The notes under the pieces: model-generated
Seen by the model: only the letters and a program-made list of their open reading frames with translations
The model's database searches: none
What the model was told of the DNA's origin: nothing
Made by a program: the position numbers and the translations under genes
In this document: piece by piece, positions 1 through 11,211 of the stretch
Numbering within the stretch: position 1 is the stretch's first letter
Layout: each line of letters starts with the position of its first letter
Source: Cladorrhinum sp. PSN259
Lineage: Eukaryota > Ascomycota > Sordariomycetes > Sordariales > Podosporaceae
DNA: 64,000 bases
Reading direction: 5' to 3'
Assembly (NCBI GenBank): GCA_033725935.1
Contig: MU867061.1
Coordinates: 1,302,001 to 1,366,000 of the forward strand

Positions 1-231
1 CTGGTGGTGATAATCTTTTAATACTATTCTTCTTCTTCTTTTATCGAATTAATCAAAAAGGGATTCTTTTTCTTTTTATGATTTTTTATTAAAAAATCTT
101 TGACTGAGCGGTAACGCACCCTTACAAACCGTGCTAATAGTGCTGGTGATTGTAGTGATTTCAAGTTATTGTTTATATATACCCCCCCCCCCCCTCGCTT
201 CTAAATAAAAACCAAGTACCCCTAATAGGAA
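1..231. other. AT-rich non-coding edge
   Basis: This stretch is AT-rich and holds a run of 14 C at 181-194. I see no gene, and no part of a gene entering from the left. Confidence 0.6.
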
Positions 232-527
232 TACAATCTAATGCTTAAACGTTTATTAGCTCGGCACATGCTCCATAAAACAAGAACAGAAATAAGGCAG
301 AGAAGCTAAATAAAAATACAAACCGTTAGGTATTAAAAAATCGTATATTAAAAGCTGGTACCTGGTAGACGGAATGACCTATGCAGGTCGGGATATTAAG
401 CATGCGTAGGAAGGAGTCGGGAGTGCGTGAACAGAAGCTGAACAGGCGTACAGACAAGTGAAATAGGCATAGGAAAGTGTGAATGGGGCGTGTACCGCGC
501 TAACAAACGTTCAGGTATTAGATTATA
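232..527 (-). mobile_element. TIR miniature transposon (MITE), copy 1
   Basis: A 296-bp non-coding element is bounded by imperfect inverted repeats of about 39 bp. The left end begins TACAATCTAATGCTTAAACG; the right end, read on the minus strand, begins TATAATCTAATACCTGAACG. Both ends continue into TTAGCKCGGYACAYG. Each end starts at a TA, which fits a TA target-site duplication of the Tc1/mariner type. The interior shares the segment ACCTATGCAGGTCGGGATAT with copy 2 in opposite orientation. No transposase is encoded, so the element is non-autonomous. Differences between ends and copies are mostly transitions, which would fit RIP or age. The family is not one I recognise by name. Confidence 0.75.
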
Positions 528-759
528 AACATCCGTGGCATTGATCGTAATATCTTTTGCTTTGCTCTTTCTTTCAAGAAGATATCGGAAACCAAGGAAC
601 AAATAAGTGTAACAGATCCTATACTTCTGGGACCGTATCTAGTAATGTCGGTCAAACCTTAATCTGCATCAATGTCAAGTAAAGCACTATTCATACAAGG
701 AGTGGCTCACAAAGTTAATAAGAAAACCTTATTTCTCACATATCTAGCTACTGCTCATT

Positions 760-2670
760 TCATTGAACATAGAACGTAGTCGAATCCATCAGGTCCTCAC
801 AGTACAGCTCGTCAACCATCTCACCGTCCATAATGCCAGCAACGTACGCCGCGCCTACAAGAGAATAAGTCTGCCCGTCGCTAGAAGTGGTGCCAATATT
901 ATCAGACGTAGCACGCAGGACAAATGGAACTGGTGACCCAAACCAGATGGCAATAACGTCACCCGCTCGCCCGTCGGGGACACAGGTGCCAACAAAACCG
1001 CTCTTGGTTGTTAAGAATACGCGTCGCCCGACGTGTTTCTCCAGGCTACGTTCGTATTCGTTGCGATCACCGGTCACATCATCACTGCCAGCTTTGCCGT
1101 CACGCAGGAGTTTGAGATACATATCTTCATAAGACGCCGGAGCCTCCTCATACCCTGACAAGTAATGCTTGTTGCAGATTAGCGTCCTCCATAGCGGTTC
1201 TTTGCTTTTGAACTGGTCAATCAAGGCATTGACATTCGTCTTCAAGTTCTGGAAGCAAGGTTGGCGGTGCCTGGCGGTCTGCGTCACGGACTCAAGGCGG
1301 GGAAAGAGTTGTATTGACTGGGCGAGTGAGTCTCCCATGGAGATAACCTCGTGAACGGTATCGACGATGAGTCCTTCGACCTTCAAAACCCGCTTGTCCA
1401 ATAGGCGGTAGCCATTCAAACATTCGGTCCCGGCGCCGGATGCGCTATTGTGGGCTGGCGGGTGGAATGCAACACCAGCGGGCTTGGTTGTTGTCTCGGC
1501 TGTCTGGCGGGTGAAGTCTGGAACCCAGGAGGGGAGGTAGGAAGGCAATGAATCGGACTCAAGGGAAGTCGGAGTAGCCCAGGGGACACAAGGAGCAATA
1601 GCTTGTCCGCCATGAAGGAACATACTAGACAGAAAGTAAGGACCCTGGCCCCGCGAAAAGATGTGCGACATGGCATCAGAGTATACCTCCCATGTTGGCT
1701 TGCGGTAATCAACGGGAATGGGAATGCTCGACGGTTCTGCTGTCTCTGGGGGCGCTAGCAGTCCGAGCAGGGCATATATCCTGTCTCTAGGATCGGTTGC
1801 TTGAGAGGTCCTGGAGAAGAGCAGGAGCTCACGTAGACTGGCGCCACCATGTGAGCGTCTTGCCTGAAGCAGATCATCGAAGACGTCTATTTTGATGTTG
1901 CCAAGTACTGTGGGCTCGTCTTGTTGCGCTGAATTGGAATCTCCGGGTCTATCAAGAAACCGAACCATCCCAATCTCGCTGAAGACCTCCCTAGCAATTG
2001 CCTTCCACACGCTCATCAGCACCGACCACGAGACCGATCGCCACCCACAGACTACCAAGGGGTCTTGCTGAGCCATGGCAAGCTCCTGGAGAATCCAAAC
2101 GCGGGAAAACCATGGGCGGCTGTTTGCAAGCCCAAAGAAAAAGTCGCTACACTTGCGCATTAGATGAAGCCGCCTTTCCTTTTTTTCGTCGTTGCCGCTG
2201 CCATCACTTTCGCTGATGGTAGCAACTTCCTGAATCATCTCGAACACGCCAACGCTGCTATCATCGTCCTCGCCTAGCCAGATAAATACTCGCTCTGCCG
2301 ATGCGTAAATCTCGCGCATCATGGTCACCTGCTGGCTCCGCTCGTCTAGGTCGGCCTGGTTGATACACACGGCATCGACCCAGAGGGTGACTGGCTGGGC
2401 CGTTGGGGGCGGACGGAGATGGCGCAACGCAGATAGGAGGTTGGCAGTCACGGCAAATCGATGTCCGTTGAGCTCGATAACATTTTCTGGGGCTTGAGAA
2501 CTTGCAGGCTGCCCCCAGACGTAGGAGAGGGCGTTGTATGCGGGGACGTCATCTAGTGTCTGAATTGAGAGCTGGCAGCGTGGAATTTGGTCAGGAGTGT
2601 CAGGCAAGAGGGTAAGGAGACGGATTTCTCGACGTTGCGGCTTGAGCTGGATGTACACGTAGTCTAACAT
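760..2670 (-). CDS. HET-domain (heterokaryon incompatibility) protein
   Basis: This single-exon gene encodes about 636 residues. The HET domain lies in the N-terminal half. Its three conserved blocks are visible: block 1 YNALSYVWG, block 2 WVDAVCINQADLDERSQQV followed by MMREIYASAERVFIWLGE, and block 3 FSRVWILQELA. An in-frame ATG exists at 2787, but the start at 2670 (MLDYVYIQL, then REIRLLTLLP) matches how such proteins usually begin. The C-terminal half contains the usual divergent HET-protein tail, with RDRIYALLGLL and PSWVPDFTR. Family knowledge: HET proteins trigger cell death when incompatible hyphae fuse. The partner and allelic specificity cannot be read from the sequence. The gene is intact and has no linked NACHT or SesB-type partner here. 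Confidence 0.9.
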   Translation of the reverse strand: MLDYVYIQLKPQRREIRLLTLLPDTPDQIPRCQLSIQTLDDVPAYNALSYVWGQPASSQAPENVIELNGHRFAVTANLLSALRHLRPPPTAQPVTLWVDAVCINQADLDERSQQVTMMREIYASAERVFIWLGEDDDSSVGVFEMIQEVATISESDGSGNDEKKERRLHLMRKCSDFFFGLANSRPWFSRVWILQELAMAQQDPLVVCGWRSVSWSVLMSVWKAIAREVFSEIGMVRFLDRPGDSNSAQQDEPTVLGNIKIDVFDDLLQARRSHGGASLRELLLFSRTSQATDPRDRIYALLGLLAPPETAEPSSIPIPVDYRKPTWEVYSDAMSHIFSRGQGPYFLSSMFLHGGQAIAPCVPWATPTSLESDSLPSYLPSWVPDFTRQTAETTTKPAGVAFHPPAHNSASGAGTECLNGYRLLDKRVLKVEGLIVDTVHEVISMGDSLAQSIQLFPRLESVTQTARHRQPCFQNLKTNVNALIDQFKSKEPLWRTLICNKHYLSGYEEAPASYEDMYLKLLRDGKAGSDDVTGDRNEYERSLEKHVGRRVFLTTKSGFVGTCVPDGRAGDVIAIWFGSPVPFVLRATSDNIGTTSSDGQTYSLVGAAYVAGIMDGEMVDELYCEDLMDSTTFYVQ

Positions 2671-3202
2671 GCTTGGTTCGCGGTCTGGGTGACGGGTTGA
2701 TTGGATGATGCTGTCAGAAAAGAAGTGCAGTGGAAGGCGCGGGGTTGCGGCTGAACTAACCACCACAAACACCTCATTGCCCAACATGTTATTAGACTAG
2801 TGGCTGCAGTTTACCACGTGCCCCGTACAAAAGACTTGTGCTGGCACAGCTTCCCTGACAGCGCAAAGGTCAATTGCTTGGTACCGTAGGTACCTACATA
2901 CCTCGCTAACCTGTGCCTGGAGCGGCCCCCATCGACACCACTAGCGACATCACAGCGAGTCCCGTCAGTAAACGAAACAATGAGACAATTAAAATTCCAT
3001 TGATCATTTGACAATACCCAGGATTCTTCGTGGTGGTTTCAGAACTTTTACTGAATTGCTTTCAATGCTACTTATGCACGAACATGACCGAAAGCATTTT
3101 TATTCTATTTGACAACAGCGAAAAACAATCCGTCTTCTCGAACTGCCCCCCTACCCATTCAACATGAAAAGCAACAACTTACCACGCCATAATCCCACTC
3201 GC
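2671..3202. other. Intergenic, no gene seen
   Basis: This is the shared stretch between the 5' end of the HET gene and the 3' end of the tyrosinase gene. I see only short chance ORFs. Confidence 0.5.
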
Positions 3203-4478
3203 CTAGAACTCGTCATAGGTGTAGCACATCACACCGTTCTCGGTATCGAGCACGTCCCCCACCGTCATATTGGGCACCAACCCCATCGTCGTCAACACGG
3301 TGTCCAACGTTAGAGGAACACAAGGACCTCCGTCCCCAGTATACTCTGCACAGCCGGAGACTATTTTCACGAAAAGGAAATTAGCCAACTTTTTCTTTTT
3401 TTGCGGCCGCGGATAGTAATTAGTGAAACATACTCAAACTTGATCTCTCAGGATTGACATCCTGCCACCGCTTCCACTGCCAATCAACAAACCCGTGGTG
3501 CATGAAAAAGAGGGGATCTCCGGGGGAAGTAGACAGCAGCCACATGGTGGGACCTATCCCTTCGTGCATCAAGGCGTGTATCGTCTGCTCGAGGCAGCGC
3601 CGGTGTTGCGTGTACTCGGTGCCCATGGTACCATGGCACAGATTCACGTAATCTACCGTGATCTCGTCCGTCGTCTGCTTGGTCTCGCCGCGGGAGAGGC
3701 AGGTCGGGCCGTCATAGGGCCCAACTCGGATCGTCGTATTAGCGAACGCCTAGGAGGGTCAAATATATTTAGTGAGTGGGGCATGTCTCTATGGGTGTGG
3801 ATTTCCATGTTTTTAGTAGGTACTCACACCGTCGGTAATGCACGTCCCTTCAAAGTCGTCAGACAACGGGGGGAGACTGCCGAAATACTCTGCCGTAAAA
3901 AGACCGGACCCGGCAAAGTTGCCAGTGTAATTTGTCTCCCGCCACCAGGGCATCGGGCCCGTGTAGGAGCAGTGTTCCTTCAGAAGCGTCTTGAGCATGT
4001 GCAGGTAGTACCGGTGCCAGGGGAGAAACGTGTCGACGCCGTGGATGAGCTCGCTCAGCTGGTCGTGGACCCACGTGATCTCGTCCCAGATGCTGGTCGC
4101 GTTGGCCCACACGCCGAGCGGTTTGGCGTCGATCAGGCACTTGACCGATTTTACGTACGAGAGCTTGTCGGCGTCGGCCATGTTGTTCCACTCGACGCGG
4201 ACGTTGTCGGTGCATGAGGATTTAGTGGTAGTGGGAAGGGCTTGTGTTGTCTCGTTGGATTTGCCGGCGGGTGAGGAGGAGACCTTGGCATGGAAGCCAT
4301 TATTACCAGGAACGTCCTCTTTCATGATGTGCACGGCCTCGTCCCACGATATTGCTTTGATCTTGTGTTGGTGAGAGGATCCATGTTGAACGTTATGATT
4401 CTTCTCTGGTATTTCAGCCGGGGCGGATGATGCAATCACCGCCGCTGAAAGGACCTGAACGCACGTGGTGAACTTCAT
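3203..4478 (-). CDS. Secreted tyrosinase (type-3 copper oxidase)
   Basis: This is a three-exon gene: 4478-3828, 3749-3434 and 3360-3203. Introns are 3750-3827 (GTGAGT...TAG) and 3361-3433 (GTATGT...TAG), giving about 374 residues. The ATG at 4478 opens a signal peptide (MKFTTCVQVLSAAVIASSAPA). An ATG 21 codons upstream would bury it, so I prefer 4478. CuA histidines are in VHDQLSELIHGVDTFLPWHRYY. CuB histidines are in IHALMHEG and FFMHHGFVDWQWKRW. Asn-X-Ser/Thr sites occur in the chain, as expected for a secreted enzyme. The family oxidises phenols to quinones (melanin-type chemistry). The short protein lacks a long C-terminal lid extension; it ends GVMCYTYDEF. All six copper ligands appear present, so it is probably active. 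The substrate is unknown. Confidence 0.88.
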
Positions 4479-6149
4479 GGCGGACTTGATGATATTGATG
4501 TTGGCGGTAGAAAACTGCTCGCTTTGGAACCGAAAAGGCATTGTTTATATTCTAAATTATTTCAATTCTACATCTCATCAAGCGTGTGGTGGATAATAGG
4601 GGGCAAGGGGGGCAGTGGGATTACTGAGCTACAGTAGATACGCATCCACTATCTAAATCCTTCGAGCTAGTCTAGGTTCTCTCCGCGTAACTGTGCAGAC
4701 ACGAGGTTACAATGTAGATCTCATTTCGTAAAAAAGTGATAGTCCCCACTAACTATTTCGTGGCTTACGTAGACCGACCCCCTGTGCGATGATCCGTTCC
4801 ATAATGCAGATTAAAGCTGGTGCCTGGTTACATGGGTCCATCACGAAGCATTTCCAACACACATGACCGCAAGAGGCAGCTACTGGTGGGTTCAGGATGA
4901 AGCACGTTTCAGAGAAGGTAGCAAAGGAACTGGTTCCATGATGTGGGCGTAGCGATAAATCCTGTCAGATTTTGGTTCCCTTTTGCCACTACCGATTCTA
5001 GCTTGTAGGAAACTTGGTTTTCTTCTCCGCCAATACATCTTTGTCTCGTGGTTGCACTAATTCAGCCTATACGATCTCTTTTTTTCCTTTTTTTTTTTTT
5101 TTTCGTTTACTTTGTCACTATTTATCTGGTCTAAAAATACATCTACATACTCTGTGTATTCTTCCAAGAGTTTTCATTTTTTTTATGCCCCTCCTTTGAC
5201 CTCAATACGTCTCCAGATCTCCTCCCTTTAATCCCGATGGCTCTTTTTATCTCAGAAAAATACTGGCAGAAGGCAAACATCGCTTTCAATGTGGAACATC
5301 GAGCGATGGCTTCATCCCAAGGCAATATCTGTGAGGAAACCGCGCTCTGCAGATGTGCTCAAAGAATTCCTTCCTGTGACTTCTCTTTTCAGATTGTTTC
5401 GACCTGGCAGTGTTCGTCATATTCCTTGATCGGTGAAATCTCAATTTCGAGAGAGTGCAGAAGAAAAGAATATGACATCCCCAAGTCTCTCGCACAGTTC
5501 ACGGTTAGCATTTTTTCAGAAGTTATTTGGACTATTCCGTCCCAGAAAGTCCGTCACTCTCAAACTCCCAGTGCGAGTGAAGTTGTTCCGGAAACGGATA
5601 CTTTGAATGGACCAGCAAACAGTGTAATGATGAACTTCATCGGCGAAAAAGATGCAAAAATGCACCCTCCAGTATACAACTAGTAAGCATTCTTGATGGG
5701 CTTGTCGAAAGGTTTTAAGGGTGGCAAGGTTGATAAGAGCTTGGTCCTTATTTTGTCTCGGCGATATAGCTGGGCGTCTAGAACCCGACGTTGTTGGAGC
5801 CAGAAGCCATGGTGGTAAAGAAGATTTGCTTTGTAGATGTTGAAAAAACTGTTGTTCAAAGTTTGCGTAGGAAATCTGTTGCTAAGAAATTTGCAGGCTG
5901 CTTGAACAATAAGAGTAGGCATGACGGGGGGAATAAAATTCGCTAATTGTTCTAGTCCCGCCTCCTCCTCTATTTCGTTGGTCTCTGGTACTCCTCATGC
6001 TTGCCCACTAATTGCATCGTCTGATTCTTCCACCCTCTCTGAGCAGTGAACTGGTACCATAAAGCCCCGTATCCCAGGTTTTCAGCCCCGCAGCAACTGC
6101 CAGCAGCGTACAGGACGAGTCTCCTACACACCGGTCCACAGACTTTTTG
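4479..6149. other. Intergenic, no supported gene
   Basis: The longest open frame is 148 codons at 5237-5683. It lacks a recognisable domain, signal peptide or splice evidence. A T-rich tract lies at about 5085-5104. I leave this as non-coding. Confidence 0.45.
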
Positions 6150-6652
6150 CTAGAGTACTTTGATGGCCACAAGATCTGGAGCTGTCGGATCCGAGACTTG
6201 GAAAGACCGGGCATTCAGCACGGCTCCCCAACAACAATGACGTGCCAATTGTCTGGATAAAAAATGTGCCCAGCAGTTCTGGTATATGTTGGAGGCACAT
6301 AGGAACTAGACTGATTGGCAAAACTGTCTTTGAATTATTCTTGGGTGTTGGGGAGGTACCAGATTGGTCCCCTGCCCGCCAAGGGCCAATCATCGCACTG
6401 GTAATAAGAGGGATCACGATGAGCAGCATCTGCATGCGCCCTCGATATTTTGGTTCTTTGAGTGAGGGCCTCCTGAGGAGTATTCTGTGGGCCCGTTTTG
6501 ACCATTTGTCGGACCTGGAGCGCTGTCAGGAAAACCGCACTTGATTGTGGAGAACCAATTAAGAAGCACGACTCCCAGAAGTCAACACTCACCGCAGATC
6601 CCATAGACGCCATGGCTGCCGCCGCAAGAAAGAGATGTTTAGGAAGTAACAT
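6150..6652 (-). pseudogene. Decayed small secreted-protein gene
   Basis: On the minus strand an ATG at 6652 opens a good signal peptide (MLLPKHLFLAAAAMASMGSA). The same frame reads on to HRDPSYYQCDDWPLAGRG and then meets a TAA. Past that stop the same frame continues as coding-like text (SSSYVPPTYTRTAGHIFYPD, NWHVIVVGEPC) before a TGA. Two isolated stops in otherwise coherent sequence suggest a gene killed by point mutation. CAA-to-TAA and CGA-to-TGA changes are what RIP makes. The CDDWP motif recalls the CDEYP motif of NucA/NucB-type secreted nucleases, but the match is too short to name it. Alternatively, an intron beginning GTGAGT right after the signal peptide shifts the frame and the gene is different. 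The 3' limit is approximate. Confidence 0.35.
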
Positions 6653-7503
6653 GTTGTGATGGGGAACTTGATAAAGAATACCCAAGGTTGGGAGATGAGA
6701 AGAAAAAAGACATATTGGACTTGCAAGCGAGGTCCATATTTATATCCAATCTCACCTACAGATAGCGGGGGTTTCTGACCTCAGGTACAACCAGGTCAAT
6801 CATGATTGCTCTTGTCAAGACTTACTGTGACCCAAACTTCCACAACACATTGCGCGCCTTGGGGTTACTATCCAAGCAAGAATTGCCGTCTTTTCGGCAT
6901 TGAAAGATAATAGGAGCGGGCCGATACTGGCGGGTACTTGGGTAACTTCTGCAAGAGAGCTGGGGAACTTTGATTGATACCCATACTAGTACTCTGTGAA
7001 ACTCAGTCAACAGGAACAGAACCATGTACCAGAAATTGCAGTCAATTCTAGAGGCAACACAAGTAGTTGAAAATGAAAAGGACCCAGAACATGTAGAGAT
7101 GTAAACTCAGTTTGATGTTTGTGATGGAGTAGGGTGACCGAAAGTACTGGGTGACGCGGGACTCGGCACTTGTCCAGATAGCAATTGAGTTGCAGGTTCC
7201 GTTTCACTGGAAACCGATGCCGAAAACTCCACTTTGAAAATTCAAACTGAAAGACTCAAAGATTACATCATCTCGTGGCGGTAGTTACCAGGCTATTGAA
7301 AGACATCTCGGATCAATTGAAAACCCAGGAAGCTGTTTTGCGGTTGCTGGGTAAGAGCAATGCAGAGCCTCGTGTGACCTCCGCGGTTGAAGATGGAGCA
7401 AGGTGCTCCACTAAGACACCGCTGCCCCACCAAAGCCCACCAATCGGAGCTCGAAGGCCACTTACACGTTTTCTGGGAAGGAGTGAGAGACAACGTTCAG
7501 ATA
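6653..7503. other. Intergenic, possible gene remnant
   Basis: An 81-codon frame starting at 7275 reads TRLLKDISDQLKTQEAVLRL, which could be a helical remnant of a larger gene. The same locus in another frame reads TLKIQTERLKDYIISW before a stop. The transposon copy at 7504 interrupts what follows. I see no intact gene. Confidence 0.3.
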
Positions 7504-7883
7504 TACAATCTGATGCTTGAACGTTTGTTAGCGCGGTACATGTCCCATTCACACTTTCCTATGCCTATTTCACTTGTTTATATATCTATTCAGCTTATAT
7601 TAATGCATTTCCAACTCCTGTTTACGCTTATTTAGCCTCTATTAATGCATTCCTGACTCCTTTTTACGCCTGTTCAGTTTCTGTTCATGTATTCCTGACT
7701 TCTTTTTACGCATGCTGGATATCCCGACCTGCATAGGTAGTTCGTTACGTACCGTCTATCTTCTAATTTTGCGATTTTCTACCACCTTATGGTTTGCATT
7801 TTTAATTAACGTCCAGCCTTGTTTCTCTTATTGGTTTTATAAGGCATGTACCGAGCTAATAATTGTTTAAGCATTAGAGTGTA
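7504..7883 (+). mobile_element. TIR miniature transposon (MITE), copy 2
   Basis: This 380-bp element is of the same family as 232-527, in opposite orientation. The left end begins TACAATCTGATGCTTGAACG. The right end, on the minus strand, begins TACACTCTAATGCTTAAACA. The inverted repeats run about 39 bp to GGTACATG with about eight mismatches. Flanking TA dinucleotides fit a TA target duplication. The extra length over copy 1 is explained by about three head-to-tail copies of a roughly 44-bp unit ending TTTTTACGC at 7597-7715, where copy 1 has one. There is no coding capacity. Confidence 0.8.
7597..7715. repeat. About three 44-bp direct repeats inside MITE copy 2
   Basis: Three units share the core ATTCCTGACTYCTTTTTACGC (first unit diverged), each preceded by a TTAATGCA or TTCATGTA block. 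Copy 1 of the element keeps one recognisable unit, which accounts for its being about 84 bp shorter. Confidence 0.6.
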
Positions 7884-8736
7884 TAGTTTCTGCCTGATAA
7901 TTTCTGCAGATTTTAATGGTAAGCTCTGATTGATAAATTAACATTGAATGTTTCTTCTATCATCTGGTCCGGATTTATGAAAATCTCGATGAAACGGACC
8001 AGCTCGGTTTGGAGACCATCGCAAGGCCAGTTCGGCTATTGGAAGAAGCAGAATCCGTTCAAGTTCAGAAAGATTAATTCGTAGGAGGAAAGAGCGGAGA
8101 AACTTTGGATTATCCAGGTAATCCATTGGAGTTGATGTAGTATAGCATGAGATAAGCAAGCAATCTTCTGTGATCGAAGACCGTAGGGACCAAATTGGCA
8201 AAGTAAATTGACCTCGTAAGAGGTTCATGTATCTATAAAACGTTTGGGTCCTATATACCGCGAGCACCGTGACATGAGGCTGTCTTGAAAGTTTTAATGC
8301 TTGAATCTGTGTGGACTTTGCAATTCACGATGCACTCGTAGATCAAGAAGTGGTGTTCACAAGTTGCCCGGTGAGATGGCTGCGAGGGGCCCCATTAAAC
8401 AAGATGTGCCTGATATTCTAGGGTACTCCGCATGAGAAACAATAGGATCCTTCAATCTATTGTTTAGCTGTCATAATAGTTGTGGGTCTTCATTGGCCGG
8501 AAGAGACCCACAGCTTGAGAGGTGCAGCATATCTTGCTGCAATCTGCGACTTCGAATTCCAAACCTTTACTCCCACCACCGACAGCTTTCGATCTCAGTC
8601 TTTTCTGCATCCCATCTGGTCGTTTAGACGCTTTCGACTTTTTTTTACCACTGCATATCATCCGAGTGCATTCGCCATCGTCACTTCGTCCGAAACACCC
8701 CAGTATTTCATCTGCACTTCCAGGTTCGCCAGCAGC
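7884..8736. other. Intergenic and probable 5' region of next gene
   Basis: I see only chance ORFs. The longest, on the minus strand at 7938-8267, has no recognisable feature. The pyrimidine-rich stretch just before 8737 is probably the promoter and leader of the following gene. Confidence 0.4.
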
Positions 8737-9484
8737 ATGTATCGTCGCCGTTCGACCACCTCGCCTGAGCCGGCCTTCTCGGCCTTTCGCCACAGCATGT
8801 CAGACCTTGGCATGCGCTGGCACGCCCAAGCCAACACCATTCTGGTGAGCCGGGCTCAGGATGACGATGTAATGGAGGCGTTCATGTCGATTGGCATCAC
8901 CCGGCGCCATGACCGTCAAGCTGAGCTGGTGCGTGTCATGGACAAGGCCATTGAGCTAGCCAAGGGTGTCGCCGGTTACCGTAGAGCTTTCGGAACTCTG
9001 CCTGATGGATGGTTCGAGGAGGCCGATGACGGCGGTGTTGTCCCTGGGTGCAATGAATACCTTTTCGTATTCGGCAAGAAGCTCGCCGAACGGACTCGTG
9101 TCGGTCGCGCCTTGAGAAAGGTAACTGGCTCGCACACGACGTTCGTCGACCTTTTCCTGGCTCTGGTTTATGGAAGGGAGAGGTACCTGCGCCACCGTAA
9201 GGATCGCAGACTGGTAAGTTTCACTCCTCTTGTATGACTGTTGATCGACTCTTCATGTTTTTCGCTCGGCCCGTCATCCTTGCTATTTCGACGTTTACAG
9301 TTCCCATGAAAGAAAGTCCGCTAACACCATACTTCTATCCCAGCCTTTACCCCATCCTCGCGACCAATCAACCCTCGCGTTGGCCATTGACGACTTCTTT
9401 TATGAAGCAGACGCCTTTTGGTCAAACGACGACTTGTTCATTTACATGAACGAGTTGGAGTACGTCGAGGATGGTTCGCCATAG
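8737..9484 (+). CDS. Hypothetical protein, two exons
   Basis: I do not recognise this gene. Exons are 8737-9213 and 9344-9484. The 130-nt intron has a GTAAGT donor, a GCTAAC branch site and a CAG acceptor, and splicing keeps the frame, giving about 205 residues. The start at 8737 (MYRRRSTTSPEPAF) is chosen because upstream codons in the same frame look non-coding. The protein is mostly charged and helical: arginine/lysine-rich in the middle (RVGRALRKV, RERYLRHRKDRR) and acidic/aromatic at the end (DDFFYEADAFWSNDD). There is no signal peptide or membrane segment. It could be a lineage-specific cytosolic protein. Codon use is normal for the window. Confidence 0.65.
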
Positions 9485-11211
9485 ATCACAGCCCATGGAC
9501 GCCAGGAACCCAGGGATAGAGACAAAGTTGTAAGATGAGGATTTATCGGTGTGGACCGGCCACCAAAAAAAGGGTCGAAGGAAAACGACGGAAACCCACT
9601 GTCGCAGGAAACGAATGCTCTGCGACACCGAAGGAAAACGGGAGGAACCGGTGGAACCTGAACTACCTAAAAAAAACAGACCGGGGGCGTTTGAGTGTGA
9701 AGACTGCTGGCCTACATGTACTATAGCGAAGGAAAACGCTTTAAACCCGTGGAATTGGCAACTCCACGTAGGGCAGTGAAGTCGGACTCTGCACCTCCAC
9801 GTGGGGCTGCCTGGAAATCCGAGTCTGTAGTTGACAGACTTGGAGCCAAGTCAGAGACGCAAGAACAATCTTTTTTCGTACATGGCCCATTTCACTTGAC
9901 AGCCACCCAAACACTTTCAAGTTTAGTCACATGCCTAGCATGCCGGTTAGGTACCCCGCTTCTCCTCTTGGGATGACCATGAGGCCCCATCTGCTGGTGG
10001 GTTCTTTGATCTTCGAATACAAAGGACAGCAAAGAGTATGGGAATAAAAGGAGGGCACATGTTGGATTGCAACAACACCCCACTCAACCTCGCCAGCACT
10101 TCCAACTCCTATGCAGAGGCTCAAGACAGCCACAGGGCGATCTGGCGGCTCAGTTCATCCTCCATGAAGTCTCTCAAAACATTGCATTAATTTACCACAA
10201 CTAATCCAGTTCCCAAGATGAGCAGAAGAATATTCCGGTCGCAGCCTCGAATCACTGCAACAGACCCAAGTGCGATGGCTAGAACAATGGAGGAATGACG
10301 AGAGTCTTTAGGCAATCTGGTACTAGACTCGCCATAAGCACCCTATTTCTGTTCACTGGCTCTCGGATAATTCACGTGCTGATTACCTTTCTTCCTTCAG
10401 AAATGTTTCTAAAAAGATACACATACTTTAACAGGGCGATAAAATGCTGGGCGTTCGACATGCCTCGTGCCGCAATACAATCATTGTCAGCGGACTGCCC
10501 GACTAGCGCTCAGGCTTCAAGAGAACACTGGCATACGTGGATGAACAGAGGGAGAGCCAAAAGATTGAAGCGGAAATAAGCAAAAGTAACTTCAGCAGAG
10601 TCGAAAAACGATTGAGAGCGATTTGAGAGACAGGTGAGCTTCAAATGGCAAAACTTGGAAGCCTCAGCCAGCCCATCTAGGAAGATGACGGACTCCAGAG
10701 TACCGTGGCCATCCTTCATGGCTCCCACCAGCATCATTATCTCTCGAAACTCAGCAAAGCATTAATTCCACCATCATTCGTCGCAAAAATTCCGATCTTT
10801 GATATACACTTCTCCCGCCATTCAGCCATTTCATCCCACTGTAAACAGCCAAACCTTTCAGGGTTAGGGTCCGTTCCCTTCCACTCTCCCCTTTTCTCGA
10901 TCTTCAGTTACGCTCAGAAAGAAGTGGGGTTCTGCGGGCTTGGCAAACAACCCGGAAGCTGTCCGGTCTGGCCCGGTCCGATTCGATTGCCTTGGAAGTT
11001 GCTATTGGTGTAACCGTGTTACTAACCAAAAAAAAAAAACCTTGATTCAACTGCATCATCGCAGTTCCATCCGATTTTGTTTCATCGGAACATCTTTTCA
11101 CTCAATATCGACATCATCGTTTTTTCTCCCTCGCACATCTCTCTAAGTTCTCTGCTCAACTCAAAACCAGCCAAAAAGTAAAGCCTCAGCGCCCGCCGAT
11201 CATCTTACACA
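9485..11211. other. Intergenic, no gene seen
   Basis: This stretch has only short chance frames. The motif GAAGGAAAACG recurs at about 9577, 9630 and 9728, each followed within a few bases by AAACC or GAACC, hinting at a decayed short repeat. Sequence from about 10860 onwards is probably the promoter and leader of the TENA-like gene. An A-run lies near 11029. Confidence 0.45.

Noticed and set aside
396..602. 68-codon frame resembling a frame at 7387-7635
   Set aside because: The similarity (ERLLARY...HSHFPMPISLV) comes from the shared transposon sequence, not from a protein family.
5237..5683. 148-codon open frame, plus strand
   Set aside because: No recognisable feature, and the surrounding DNA is AT-rich non-coding.
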